Shown piece by piece: positions 34,003 through 43,663 of a stretch of DNA of 64,000 nucleotides. The DNA lies in the NCBI GenBank assembly GCA_002708315.1, contig PANC01000013.1:122900-186899 (forward strand), read 5' to 3'. This DNA comes from Lentimicrobiaceae bacterium (GTDB lineage: Bacteria > Bacteroidota > Bacteroidia > Bacteroidales > F082). Both the position numbers and the translations under genes were made by a program. Within the stretch, counting starts at the first letter, position 1. Each line of letters begins with the position of its first letter. The notes under the pieces are model-generated. The model was not told where the DNA came from and made no database searches. It was given only the letters and a program-made list of their open reading frames with translations.

Positions 34003-36462
34003 ATGAACAAGTTGTTTTCTACACTCTTGATTTTTAGTTTTGTGATTGCTATACCTATTATGGTATCCGCACAACGAAATCCTGCTAAAAGTGCTGATGA
34101 GGCCTTTTCAAAACAACAATATTCTCTTGCGATAGATAAATATAAAAAAGCCTATACCAAAGTAAAAAAGAACAAAGAGGAAAAAAATAGGATTACAGCT
34201 CAGCTTGCAGAATGTTACAGGCTAACTGGAAATTATAAACGAGCTTCTATTTCATACAAACGTCTCATTAAAAACGATTACGACAAGCGCAACCCAGAAT
34301 TGTTACTGCATTATGCTAACATGTTAAAAATGACAGGAAATTATGATGATGCAATTAATCAGTACAATGCATATTCATTGAGAGTTCCGGAAGATCCAAG
34401 AGGTGTGAACGGGGCTGAGTCAACAGCACTAATTGAGCAATGGATGGAAAACCCATCAAAATATGAAGTTACAAACGTTAAGAAAATAAACTCTAGGGAG
34501 GCTGATTTTGCTCCAGCCTATACCACAGATAACTATAATGAGATTGTCTTCACATCAACGCGCGAGGGAGCTACTGGAAAAGAAACCGACAATTGGACAT
34601 CTCAAAACTTTAGTGACTTGTTTGTGGCAAAGATCGACAGAAAAGATGAATGGTCAGAGCCAGTATTGTTTGATGCAACGGAAAAATTAAATACCAATGC
34701 AAACGAAGGTGCTGCTGTTTTTAACTCAAAATTTAATACCATATATTTTACAAGATGCCCAAATGATCAACAAAAGGAAAGTGGATGTCAGATCTATAAA
34801 GCAAGACGCACAGGACGTACATGGTCAGAAGCTGAAATGGTTGAGATGGTTGGTATTGACACACTAAGTACCATCGGACAGCCCACCATAAGTGAAGGTG
34901 AGTTAGTAATCTACTTTGCAGCAAATAGAAGAAATGGATTGGGGGGGAAAGACCTATGGGTTGCTTTCAGAGATTCAAAATCAGAACCTTTTGGTAGGCC
35001 AATGAACTTGGGAGAAACCATAAATACACCGGGGGATGAAATGTTTCCTTTTCTTAGAAATGACACAACATTATTTTTTGCCTCTGATGGACATGGCGGA
35101 ATGGGTGGTTTAGATATTTTTGTAACCAAAATAGATACCTCTGGAAATTGGGGAGAACCAAAAAACCTTAAATATCCAATAAATTCAATTTCAGATGACT
35201 TTGCTATTATTTTTCATCCCACTGATGAATATGGGTTTTTGAGTTCAAGCCGAAAAGGATCACGAGGCCTAGAAGATATATGGTACTTCATAGAGCCCCC
35301 ACTTTTATTTTCATTGAGTGGAACCGTTAGAGATGATAGAACACTTATGACAATGGGAGATGTAAATGTACAACTCGTTGGCTCATCGGGGATATCTGTA
35401 ACAACTAGGACCAACGATGAAGGGTTTTATAGTTTTGGAGAAAGTCAATTGGAACCAAATACGATGTATGAAGTTCTTGTGGCAAAACCAAATTATTTCA
35501 ATACAAAGGGAACTTTTACTACTGTTGGAGTTGAATTTAGTAAGGATTTTGTTAAGGACTTTAACCTAATTCCTATTCCTGCTGAGCCAATAGAATTACC
35601 AGAAATATTATACGACTTGGCAAAATGGGAGTTAAAACCACAATATCAAGATTCATTACAAGGCCTAATTCAAACCCTGAGAGACAATCCTAATATAGTT
35701 ATTGAACTTGCTGCACATACTGACACTAGAGATAGTTATGAACGAAATGATGTATTATCACAAAGACGTGCTCAATCAGTTGTGGATTATCTTATTGTTA
35801 GAGGCATTGAACCATCAAGACTTGTTGCTAAAGGTTACGGCGAGAGAGTTCCTATTACCCTAAAGAAAGATGTTATACGAGATGGTTATCCATTTGCAGA
35901 AGGAACAACGATGACAGAAGAGTATATTGTAGAGTTAACAAGTAATGGAGAAAAAGAAGCCGCTCACCAACTTAATCGTAGAACAGAATTTAGGGTCTTA
36001 AGAAAAGATTATGTGCCATCTGCTACTAATATTGATCTTACAAAAATCAACATAGCAATTAACCCCGAAGATAATGCCATTGTATTTACCGAAGCCCCAA
36101 AAACCGGGACTTATATTAGCACATGCATTATCAATGGTTACAATGAAGAGTTTGCTTTTGATAGGGGATCGGATGCAATGATTTCGGTGGATAAGGCAAT
36201 GGATTTATTAAAGTGGGGTGCCATAAGCAAAAATGACTTTGAGGGTGATCCAGAAAAAATACTTGCAAATAATACAATAGCAAACAAGGCTATTATAAAT
36301 ATAAAAGAAATTAATATAGCTAATCAGAAAGTTGAAAATGTCATGCTTAGGGTTAACTATAAATTAAATTACGGGCTTGTATTTGGCGACAGGTTTTTAA
36401 AGAAATTTGGAAAATATTCCTACAACACAAAAACCAATAAACTAACAATAGGCGTAAAGTAA
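34003..36462 (+). CDS. PorE-like OmpA family protein with an extra C-terminal retropepsin-like domain
   Basis: An 819-residue envelope protein. Signal peptide (1-23); TPR-like helices (about 25-140); PD40-type beta-propeller (about 165-425, repeats such as I-Y-F-A-A-N-R-R-N-G-L-G-G-K-D-L-W); a carboxypeptidase-regulatory-like sandwich (about 430-520); an OmpA peptidoglycan-binding domain (about 535-670, containing A-A-H-T-D-T-R-D and L-S-Q-R-R-A-Q-S-V). This is the layout of PorE, which anchors the T9SS to peptidoglycan. After it come about 140 residues not found in PorE: I-N-G-Y-N-E-E-F-A-F-D-R-G-S-D (Asp720-Arg721-Gly722), then L-L-K-W-G-A-I and L-V-F-G-D-R-F-L-K-K-F-G, the plan of a retropepsin-like aspartic protease with D-T-G changed to D-R-G. 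It may be inactive. Confidence 0.8.
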   Translation: MNKLFSTLLIFSFVIAIPIMVSAQRNPAKSADEAFSKQQYSLAIDKYKKAYTKVKKNKEEKNRITAQLAECYRLTGNYKRASISYKRLIKNDYDKRNPELLLHYANMLKMTGNYDDAINQYNAYSLRVPEDPRGVNGAESTALIEQWMENPSKYEVTNVKKINSREADFAPAYTTDNYNEIVFTSTREGATGKETDNWTSQNFSDLFVAKIDRKDEWSEPVLFDATEKLNTNANEGAAVFNSKFNTIYFTRCPNDQQKESGCQIYKARRTGRTWSEAEMVEMVGIDTLSTIGQPTISEGELVIYFAANRRNGLGGKDLWVAFRDSKSEPFGRPMNLGETINTPGDEMFPFLRNDTTLFFASDGHGGMGGLDIFVTKIDTSGNWGEPKNLKYPINSISDDFAIIFHPTDEYGFLSSSRKGSRGLEDIWYFIEPPLLFSLSGTVRDDRTLMTMGDVNVQLVGSSGISVTTRTNDEGFYSFGESQLEPNTMYEVLVAKPNYFNTKGTFTTVGVEFSKDFVKDFNLIPIPAEPIELPEILYDLAKWELKPQYQDSLQGLIQTLRDNPNIVIELAAHTDTRDSYERNDVLSQRRAQSVVDYLIVRGIEPSRLVAKGYGERVPITLKKDVIRDGYPFAEGTTMTEEYIVELTSNGEKEAAHQLNRRTEFRVLRKDYVPSATNIDLTKINIAINPEDNAIVFTEAPKTGTYISTCIINGYNEEFAFDRGSDAMISVDKAMDLLKWGAISKNDFEGDPEKILANNTIANKAIINIKEINIANQKVENVMLRVNYKLNYGLVFGDRFLKKFGKYSYNTKTNKLTIGVK

Positions 36463-36487
36463 TCTTGTCATAATCCCAAATCAATAA

Positions 36488-37654
36488 ATGACCCATAAAT
36501 CAAGATACATGCAGAGAGGAGTATCTGCCTCAAAGGAAGATGTTCATGCTGCAATAGTAAATCTAGACAAAGGAATCTTTCCCAATGCATTTTGTAAGAT
36601 TATATCTGATATCTTGGGTGGAGATGAAAACTTCTGCAATGTTATGCATGCTGATGGTGCAGGAACAAAATCATCCCTAGCATATATGTATTGGAAAGAA
36701 ACGGGTGATCTTAGCGTATGGAGAGGAATAGCGCAGGATGCTATTGTAATGAACCTTGATGATTTATTGTGCGTGGGAGTGACAGATAATATATTATTAT
36801 CATCTACAATTGGCAGGAATAAAAATCTGATTCCAGGAGAAATAATTGCGGCAATAATAGGCGGTACTGAAGCCTTCTTAGAAAAAATGAGACAATTGGG
36901 AGTGGGCATATTTCTTACTGGAGGAGAAACAGCAGATGTGGGAGATATTGTAAGAACAATAATTGTTGACTCAACAGTTAGTGCAAGGATTAAACGCAGT
37001 GATATTATTGAAAATAATATTCAACCTGGCGATGTGATAGTTGGCCTATCTTCATACGGGCAAGCAACATATGAAGATGAATACAATGGAGGTATGGGTA
37101 GCAATGGTCTAACTTCAGCCCGACATGATGTATTTGAAAAAAACCTTGCAAATAGATATCCTGATAGTTTTGACCATCTAGTACCAAACTCACTGGTATA
37201 TTCTGGACATAAGAACCTCACTGACAAATCTGAAATCGATGGTATAGATATTGGGAAACTGGTGTTATCGCCAACCCGAACCTATGCTCCTGTGATAAAA
37301 AAAGTCTTAGATAGACACAGGTCTAATATAAATGGAATGATCCATTGCAGTGGTGGTGCGCAAACAAAAGTTCTCCATTTTGTGGACAATGTTCACATAA
37401 TCAAGGACAATCTGTTTGAACTTCCTCCATTGTTTAGACTAATTCAAGATCAATCAGGAACACCCTGGGATGAGATGTATAAAGTTTTCAACATGGGTCA
37501 TAGGATGGAGCTATACATACCCAGAGAAATCGCAGCAGATATAATAAATATGTCCAATGAGTTTGGTATAGAAGCACAAATTATTGGCCGAGTTGAAAAA
37601 TCTGATTCAAAAAAATTATCGATTATCTCAGAATTTGGAACATTTCAATATTAG
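36488..37654 (+). CDS. purM: Phosphoribosylformylglycinamidine cyclo-ligase (AIR synthase, Bacteroidota form)
   Basis: A 388-residue PurM-superfamily ATPase. It opens R-Y-M-Q-R-G-V-S-A-S-K-E-D-V, contains H-A-D-G-A-G-T-K-S-S-L-A (substrate loop), M-N-L-D-D-L-L-C-V-G and L-T-G-G-E-T-A-D-V-G-D, and ends with a C-terminal domain carrying C-S-G-G-A-Q-T-K and M-G-H-R-M-E. This longer form, about 40 residues above the E. coli enzyme, is the usual PurM of Bacteroidota. It closes the imidazole ring in purine synthesis. It starts 26 bases after the OmpA-like gene, perhaps sharing its transcript. Confidence 0.9.
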   Translation: MTHKSRYMQRGVSASKEDVHAAIVNLDKGIFPNAFCKIISDILGGDENFCNVMHADGAGTKSSLAYMYWKETGDLSVWRGIAQDAIVMNLDDLLCVGVTDNILLSSTIGRNKNLIPGEIIAAIIGGTEAFLEKMRQLGVGIFLTGGETADVGDIVRTIIVDSTVSARIKRSDIIENNIQPGDVIVGLSSYGQATYEDEYNGGMGSNGLTSARHDVFEKNLANRYPDSFDHLVPNSLVYSGHKNLTDKSEIDGIDIGKLVLSPTRTYAPVIKKVLDRHRSNINGMIHCSGGAQTKVLHFVDNVHIIKDNLFELPPLFRLIQDQSGTPWDEMYKVFNMGHRMELYIPREIAADIINMSNEFGIEAQIIGRVEKSDSKKLSIISEFGTFQY

Positions 37655-37857
37655 AATAATTGATATAATTATTTTTCCTAATACATCATTCTAACCTCTT
37701 ATTAAATGATGAATATCATTACTTTTAAAGTGAACACCGTACCTATTAATCGAGATATAAACGAAGGTATAAAATTGTTAGTATCCCAATATTTTAACCA
37801 CAAACTCGCTTACAATTAGAAATAATAATTATCTTTACATCTGCTAAAGAGGCATTT

Positions 37858-38775
37858 ATGAAAAATGTAGTAATCTTTGGAGGTAGTGGATTTATAGGCA
37901 AGCAATTAGTTGACCGTTTAAAAAATAATTACAAAGTAATTATAATTTCGCGGTACAAAAAATCAACCTCCGAACTATTTGATAGTAGTGTTAAAGTTGA
38001 AAGGCTTCAACGCAGAGATATAACGAAAATAGTAGAGCATATAGATGGTGCTAAGGCCATAATAAACTTGGCCGGTGAAAATGTTGGCAAGAGATGGACT
38101 AAGGTTAGGAAACAAAAAATTACAAATAGTCGACTTGATATTGACAGCATGATCGTAAGAGCAGTAAAGACATGCAATACAAAACCAGAAGTACTAATTC
38201 AAGGGTCAGCAATTGGTTTTTATGGATTTAGCAGAATCAATTTTGACATCAATGAAAATACCTCCAAAGGTAAAAGAGGATTTCTAACTAAACTATCCAT
38301 AAGTCATGAAGAATCAGTTGAACAGCTTGAATCAATAATAAGAGTTGTATACTTAAGAACTGGTCTCGTTCTTGGCAGCGATGGAGGGGCGCTTCCTAAG
38401 ATGCTTAAACAATATAATTTATATGTAGGAGGTAAGTTTGGAAATGGAAAACAATGGAACTCATGGATACATATAGAAGATGAAATTAGAGCTATAATTT
38501 ATCTTCTTGAAAATGAAAATTGTCAAGGACCATATAACCTTACGGCTCCCAACCCTGTAATAAACCAGGTTTTTAGTTCGACTTTAGCTAAGGTTTTAGG
38601 CAAACCAAATATCTTTCCAACTCCAGCATTTGCATTGAGACTGATACTTGGCAGTATGGCTGATGAACTATTACTAAGTGGAGTTAAAGTAATTCCTGAG
38701 AGACTGCTTGAAGACGGCTTTGACTTTAAATTCACTAACCTTACTGATGCTTTAAGAGATATTACAAAAGATTAA
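37858..38775 (+). CDS. TIGR01777-family epimerase (extended SDR)
   Basis: A 305-residue NAD(P)-binding protein. The Rossmann motif G-G-S-G-F-I-G-K-Q-L (8-17) is followed by N-L-A-G-E-N-V-G-K-R-W (about 71-81), which is diagnostic of the TIGR01777 family (E. coli YfcH-like), then Y-G-F-S, L-R-T-G-L-V-L-G and W-I-H-I-E-D-E. A C-terminal DUF1731-like region contains P-E-R-L-L-E-D-G-F-D-F-K. Family members are putative sugar-nucleotide epimerases with unknown substrate. YccF follows after 11 bases. Confidence 0.88.
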   Translation: MKNVVIFGGSGFIGKQLVDRLKNNYKVIIISRYKKSTSELFDSSVKVERLQRRDITKIVEHIDGAKAIINLAGENVGKRWTKVRKQKITNSRLDIDSMIVRAVKTCNTKPEVLIQGSAIGFYGFSRINFDINENTSKGKRGFLTKLSISHEESVEQLESIIRVVYLRTGLVLGSDGGALPKMLKQYNLYVGGKFGNGKQWNSWIHIEDEIRAIIYLLENENCQGPYNLTAPNPVINQVFSSTLAKVLGKPNIFPTPAFALRLILGSMADELLLSGVKVIPERLLEDGFDFKFTNLTDALRDITKD

Positions 38776-38786
38776 CACTCTAAAAC

Positions 38787-39161
38787 ATGAGGTTTATAGG
38801 AAATGTAGTTTGGCTCATTTTTGGTGGGTTTGCCATTGCAATAGAATATTTTGCAGCAAGCTTAGTTCTTTTTATAACTATAATTGGCATTCCATTTGGA
38901 ATACAAACAATAAAGCTTGGTTTACTAGCATTATGGCCCTTTGGCAGTGAAATAGTTAAAGTAGATGAGCACTCTGGGTGTATTAATTCTATCATGAATT
39001 TTGTATGGTTTTTCATAGGCGGATTTTGGATCCTTCTAACCCATTTAGTATTTGGTGTGTTATTATTTTTAACAATTATAGGAATACCTTGGGCCAAACA
39101 ACATTTTAAACTTGCAGGTTTGGCACTTACCCCATTTGGTAGAGATATTATATCAAAATAA
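38787..39161 (+). CDS. YccF domain inner-membrane protein
   Basis: A 124-residue membrane protein made of two similar halves. Each half has a hydrophobic hairpin and the motif T-I-I-G-I-P followed by an amphipathic helix and P-F-G (I-P-F-G-I-Q-T-I-K-L-G at about 31-41; I-P-W-A-K-Q-H-F-K-L-A at about 94-104). This internal repeat defines the YccF family. The function is unknown. It lies between a TIGR01777 epimerase and aroB, with short gaps suggesting cotranscription. Confidence 0.88.
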   Translation: MRFIGNVVWLIFGGFAIAIEYFAASLVLFITIIGIPFGIQTIKLGLLALWPFGSEIVKVDEHSGCINSIMNFVWFFIGGFWILLTHLVFGVLLFLTIIGIPWAKQHFKLAGLALTPFGRDIISK

Positions 39162-39211
39162 GTGTCTGAAATGATATTATTTTGTAATATCGTGCAATAT
39201 TTTTGAGCCTT

Positions 39212-40294
39212 ATGAATTCACCCCTTGTAGTTGAGACAGAAACAGTTTGGTATGTTATTGGCGATGGTGCAATCGAAAAATCATTTAGTAGATTGGATAA
39301 CTTCAATCGAATTTTTATAATAATGGATGATAATGTTGAAAAACATTGCTTACCTATTCTCAAACAAAAATTGCCTTCTTTAAATATTTCTGGAACTATT
39401 ACAATTATTAGTGGAGAAGAAAATAAATCTATACATCAGCTTATATACATTTGGAATGAATTAACCAGGCTGAACATAGGACGTGATGATTTAATAATAA
39501 ACCTTGGTGGTGGAGTGCTAACCGACATTGCTGGTATGGCAGCTGCAACATTTAAAAGAGGTGTTCAATTTATAAATTATCCAACCACTTTATTAGGAAT
39601 GGTAGATGCGGCAATAGGTGGTAAAACAGGCATTGACTTTTCAAGGTTTAAAAATCAGGTAGGTTTATTTATAAATCCATTATGTGTAATAATAGATCCA
39701 GTATTTTTAAAAACTCTTGAAAAGCCTCATTGGCAATCAGGATTTGCAGAGGTTATTAAATACGGACTGATTATGGATAGAGATTTATGGTATAAACTTG
39801 AAGGTAAAAACTATCTTGAAATAAATGATTGGAACCCAATAATATCAAAGGCCGCTAAAGATAAGATTGATATTGTTCGGTTTGATTTATTGGAAAAGGG
39901 AATACGTAAAAACCTTAACTTTGGCCATACCGTAGGACATGCCCTGGAATCGTTTTACCTAAATTCTGATAATCCAGTAACACATGGTAAAGCTGTGGCT
40001 GCGGGAATAATTTGTGAAGGATGGATTTCTTCAAAAGTTTTTAATCTTGAATGCAAAAATCTAGAGAGCATTGTTAAAATGATAGACAATAATTTCACAA
40101 GGATTGATTTTTGTAATGAGGATATTTCTCGGATAATGGAATTAATGAAACAAGATAAAAAGATCAGAGGTAACAAACAAAAGTTCAGTTTACTCAGAAA
40201 AATAGGTAAAGCTGTACACGATATCGAAATTGAAGATAAAATGATAATAGAAAGTCTTGAATTTTATATAAATCGTAAAAAGTGTAACAATTGA
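39212..40294 (+). CDS. aroB: 3-Dehydroquinate synthase
   Basis: A 360-residue NAD- and zinc-dependent enzyme making 3-dehydroquinate from DAHP in the shikimate pathway. Conserved blocks: G-G-G-V-L-T-D-I-A-G-M-A-A-A-T-F-K-R-G (cofactor site), A-A-I-G-G-K-T-G-I-D-F, F-A-E-V-I-K-Y-G, N-F-G-H-T-V-G-H-A-L-E (zinc ligand) and H-G-K-A-V-A-A-G. The ATG at 39212 is chosen; a TTG three codons earlier forms part of a TATTTTTG -7-like word (39198-39205), which would place the start site almost on the ATG. The stop overlaps the aroA start by four bases. Confidence 0.93.
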   Translation: MNSPLVVETETVWYVIGDGAIEKSFSRLDNFNRIFIIMDDNVEKHCLPILKQKLPSLNISGTITIISGEENKSIHQLIYIWNELTRLNIGRDDLIINLGGGVLTDIAGMAAATFKRGVQFINYPTTLLGMVDAAIGGKTGIDFSRFKNQVGLFINPLCVIIDPVFLKTLEKPHWQSGFAEVIKYGLIMDRDLWYKLEGKNYLEINDWNPIISKAAKDKIDIVRFDLLEKGIRKNLNFGHTVGHALESFYLNSDNPVTHGKAVAAGIICEGWISSKVFNLECKNLESIVKMIDNNFTRIDFCNEDISRIMELMKQDKKIRGNKQKFSLLRKIGKAVHDIEIEDKMIIESLEFYINRKKCNN

Positions 40295-41544
40295 AGTTCC
40301 ATTTAAAAAATAAATCAGAAGATATATCGGGCAAGATATCAATAGGTGGTTCCAAAAGTATTTCTAATCGACTTCTAATAATCCGCAGCATTGCAGATAG
40401 TAATATTGATATTGATAACATCTCATCATCCGATGATAGCCGGAACCTACTGGACTTACTCATGAAGATTCGTGATTGCAATAAATCCAATATTCCAATG
40501 GTACTGGATGTTAAAAACACAGGCACTGCCGCCAGATTTTTGACTGCATATCTTGCTCCATTAGCAGGTACATGGTTCATTACGGGAAAAGATAGAATGA
40601 CACTTCGCCCTATGAATGGAATCGTTGATGCTCTTAGAAAATTAGGTGCAAATATTTCATATGCAGAAAAAGATGGATTTATTCCCATTAAAATAACTGG
40701 TACAGATTTTATTGGAAGTGAGGTTAGTATCGATGTATCTCAAACAAGTCAGTATTTAAGTGCCTTAATGATGATTGGACCCTATTTTGAAAAGGGATTA
40801 AGAATTAGGATGCAAAATAACCCAGTTTCGATGCCATATATTGATATGACACGTCATTTGATGCAACAATTTAATGCTAATGTTGACATATACTCAAATA
40901 TAGTAGATATAAAACCAGGCCATTATATATTTCACAGATATACTGTTGAGCCTGATTGGAGCTCTGCATCCTACTGGTACGAATTGATAGCACTTTCAAA
41001 GAATGGAAAAATAGAGCTCCCTGGATTTTCGAAAAATAGTATACAGGGAGATAGCATATTGGCCGAAGTTTATAAAAAATTAGGTGTAACTACAATATAT
41101 ACAGATGAGGGAATAGTAATTACGAAAAATTTGGAGCCAGAGCGAATATTTTCTTTTGACTTTAGCGGAAGCCCTGATATTGTTCCATCAGTTTTGACAA
41201 CATGTGCGGCATTGGGAATAGAATCAGAGTTTAGAAATATTGGCCACCTGGAACACAAGGAGTCAAACAGAATTCATGCTTTGAGAAAGGAACTAATAAA
41301 AATAGGTGCTATTATAACTCAGAGAGGCGACGACTTAATGCTTATGTCGAGTATAAAACTATCGGATAAAATTAATTTTAATACACACAAAGATCACAGA
41401 ATGGCCATGGCCTTAGCCCCTCTTGCAATAAAGTTTTCAGAAATTACCATTGATGACCCTTATGTTGTCAATAAATCCTATCCAGAGTATTGGGATGAAA
41501 TTAAAAAACTTAATTTTGCGTATCTTAAATTAACAACTGATTAA
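40291..41544 (+). CDS. aroA: 3-Phosphoshikimate 1-carboxyvinyltransferase (EPSP synthase)
   Basis: A 417-residue two-domain enzyme joining PEP to shikimate-3-phosphate. Recognised blocks are I-S-I-G-G-S-K-S-I-S-N-R (S3P site), N-T-G-T-A-A-R-F-L-T (PEP site), S-S-A-S-Y-W-Y, L-E-H-K-E-S-N-R and D-H-R-M-A-M-A. The start is TTG at 40291, overlapping the aroB stop in the string TTGA, so translation is probably coupled. It starts immediately before the conserved first strand and no ATG is available nearby. It completes an aroB-aroA pair. Confidence 0.93.
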   Translation: MKFHLKNKSEDISGKISIGGSKSISNRLLIIRSIADSNIDIDNISSSDDSRNLLDLLMKIRDCNKSNIPMVLDVKNTGTAARFLTAYLAPLAGTWFITGKDRMTLRPMNGIVDALRKLGANISYAEKDGFIPIKITGTDFIGSEVSIDVSQTSQYLSALMMIGPYFEKGLRIRMQNNPVSMPYIDMTRHLMQQFNANVDIYSNIVDIKPGHYIFHRYTVEPDWSSASYWYELIALSKNGKIELPGFSKNSIQGDSILAEVYKKLGVTTIYTDEGIVITKNLEPERIFSFDFSGSPDIVPSVLTTCAALGIESEFRNIGHLEHKESNRIHALRKELIKIGAIITQRGDDLMLMSSIKLSDKINFNTHKDHRMAMALAPLAIKFSEITIDDPYVVNKSYPEYWDEIKKLNFAYLKLTTD

Positions 41545-41555
41545 ATTAAATTATT

Positions 41556-42287
41556 TTGAGCAAGCCACTTGAAGTAGATATTTTTATACCCTGTTTCATT
41601 GACCAGGTGTATCCAGAAACTGGATTTAATATGATAAAAGTTCTGGAGAAAGCTGGGGTTAAAATTAATTACAATCCTAACCAAACATGTTGCGGACAAA
41701 TAGCCTTTAATGGGGGATTTTGGGATGATGCAAAGAAATTAGGAGAGAAGTTTATCAAGGATTTTGATAACGGCAGAATGATAGTTGGCCCTTCGGCTTC
41801 GTGCATAGGCTATATAAGGAATGGCTTTGATGAGCTTTTTTACAATGGTGCTTATCATAATGAATACAAGCAATTACAAAGATCGGTTTTTGAGATAACA
41901 GACTTTCTTGTTAATGTTGTGAAAGTAACGGACCTGGGATCTGTTTTTGAGCATAAGGTTACTTTCCAAGATTCATGCGCCGCATTGAGAGAATACAAAT
42001 TAGGTAATGAGCCAAGAACATTGCTTAAAAATGTTTCGGGTTTGGAGCTTGTAGAAATGGAAAATTGTGATGAATGTTGTGGGTTTGGAGGCACATTTGC
42101 AATTAAATTTGAACCCATCTCTACTGCCATGGCGGAACAAAAAGTCAGTGATGCTATCAATACAGGAGCAGAATATTTAGTTTCAACAGATAGCTCGTGC
42201 CTTATGCATCAATATGGTTATATCAAAAAACATAACCTGCCTTTAAAAGTTGCCCATATTGTGGATGTTCTTGCATCAGGAATCTAG
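41556..42287 (+). CDS. (Fe-S)-binding CCG-domain protein (LutA/YkgE type)
   Basis: A 243-residue protein with two cysteine-rich CCG modules: T-C-C-G-Q-I-A-F-N-G-G with upstream C-F and downstream S-C-I-G in the first half, and C-D-E-C-C-G-F-G-G-T-F with S-S-C-L-M-H in the second. This is the LutA/YkgE/GlcF-type layout of subunits that bind iron-sulfur clusters and oxidise L-lactate or glycolate. In LutABC operons a LutB and LutC follow; here only the LutA-like part is present. The start is TTG at 41556, 12 bases after aroA. Confidence 0.88.
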   Translation: MSKPLEVDIFIPCFIDQVYPETGFNMIKVLEKAGVKINYNPNQTCCGQIAFNGGFWDDAKKLGEKFIKDFDNGRMIVGPSASCIGYIRNGFDELFYNGAYHNEYKQLQRSVFEITDFLVNVVKVTDLGSVFEHKVTFQDSCAALREYKLGNEPRTLLKNVSGLELVEMENCDECCGFGGTFAIKFEPISTAMAEQKVSDAINTGAEYLVSTDSSCLMHQYGYIKKHNLPLKVAHIVDVLASGI

Positions 42288-43646
42288 TTACCTAGACGAT
42301 AATATTCTCTCCAAATTTTCTTTCCTGACAGGTTTTGCTAATATTTTCTTATCTCTATCAAGCACCAAAACTGTTGGTGTTGCAACAATGCCATATTCCT
42401 CTATTATGGCACCATGCCAGCCCTTAAGTTCAGCAATATTTATCCAATTGAAATCATTCTGACTTAACCATTCTTTTATCACCTCTTCATTATCATCAAT
42501 GGAAATAGCAATTACTTCACTTTTATTACCCTTTTGATAATAATTATTTATGATGGGTAATATCTCATCACAATGCTGGCACCAACTTGCCCAAAATACA
42601 ATTACCGTTGTCTCAGCTTCAATTGCATACAAATCAATTTCAATACCGTTTATATCTTTAACTTTGAATTCTGGTGCCGGCTGACCTATTGCTAATTTTT
42701 TAATTAGCTCAAGTTTCTCTTGTAGATTTAACTTCTGCTCTGTATTCTCGCAGAAGTCATTAAGAGTATTTGCATTGGCGATGTACTCAAGGCCTCTTTC
42801 AAAACCAATGGATTCAAAACCAGAGATTAGAAAGTCGACCACATGCTCATATACTTGTTGGTTTGAAGACGTATATTTAAGTATTGTATCAATACTTATA
42901 AGCATTAAATCTTCCAATTCCTCCTGAGATTTTGCATATTTTTGGTTTAAACTCAAATACCCTACAATCTTTGAAGTAAGTACTGTACTATTAATTAACA
43001 TACTATCACTAAAATCTACATTATCGAAGAAATGAGTCTTTAAGTAATCATCTTTTTCCAGAGCATTGAGTGTTGGATCAGGAATTATCGGTCTATCAGT
43101 AGAGATAAATTTTGCAGCAATTGAAAGCGAATTGTCGGTAGTTAGTTTATCTACTCTATCGTTTAGTTGTTTCCTCAAAAAATCATACTGATTTATTGCC
43201 TCCATATAAAATTTATCGTTTGGTGGATAGCTCTGAATAAAAGCATCTAATACTTTAATTTTATATAGGTTATCAGTCTTTAGACTCAAATAATCATAGT
43301 AGATCAAATTCTCCACAGAAGATATTATCTGTATTGCATCTACATTTTCAACCTCTGAAGTAGTAAATTGGATGTCTTCATAATTATAAATAAGTTCAAC
43401 TGCTTTACCAGGGCCACTTATTATTAGATATATCCCAGCACTTCTTGATTCAGGCATATGAAATATAAATGATCCTGTAAGGTCCGTTATAGCAGTATCC
43501 ACAGTTGTTTTTCTTTCCCCCATTTGCCTCATCAGGTAGACATTTTGATTTTCTAGTCCTGAAATGGTCCCACTTATACTGTTAGATTGGGAATTAACAC
43601 TTAAAATGCTCAGAAAAAACAAGAAAATAAATAGCAATCGTAACAT
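42288..43646 (-). CDS. TlpA-like thiol-disulfide oxidoreductase with DUF4369 N-terminus
   Basis: A 452-residue exported protein: signal peptide (1-20), a DUF4369-type beta domain (about 24-110, I-S-G-T-I-S-G-L-E-N), a helical spacer (about 115-315) and a thioredoxin domain (about 318-452) with active site W-C-Q-H-C (Cys356, Cys359) and the cis-Pro loop V-A-T-P-T-V. It should act on disulfides in the periplasm. Its stop abuts that of the converging CCG gene with no space between. It is the first of two similar proteins and has a retained CxxC. Confidence 0.88.
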   Translation of the reverse strand: MLRLLFIFLFFLSILSVNSQSNSISGTISGLENQNVYLMRQMGERKTTVDTAITDLTGSFIFHMPESRSAGIYLIISGPGKAVELIYNYEDIQFTTSEVENVDAIQIISSVENLIYYDYLSLKTDNLYKIKVLDAFIQSYPPNDKFYMEAINQYDFLRKQLNDRVDKLTTDNSLSIAAKFISTDRPIIPDPTLNALEKDDYLKTHFFDNVDFSDSMLINSTVLTSKIVGYLSLNQKYAKSQEELEDLMLISIDTILKYTSSNQQVYEHVVDFLISGFESIGFERGLEYIANANTLNDFCENTEQKLNLQEKLELIKKLAIGQPAPEFKVKDINGIEIDLYAIEAETTVIVFWASWCQHCDEILPIINNYYQKGNKSEVIAISIDDNEEVIKEWLSQNDFNWINIAELKGWHGAIIEEYGIVATPTVLVLDRDKKILAKPVRKENLERILSSR

Positions 43647-43663
43647 AGGTCTAAATTATGTCC

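Noticed and set aside
37706..37819. 37-codon frame after purM (M-M-N-I-I-T-F-K-V)
   Set aside because: It has no promoter or motif and is within the length expected by chance in AT-rich DNA; conservation would be needed.
40194..40688. 164-codon minus-strand frame over the aroB/aroA junction
   Set aside because: Both aroB and aroA are certain in this region; the frame is a complement shadow.
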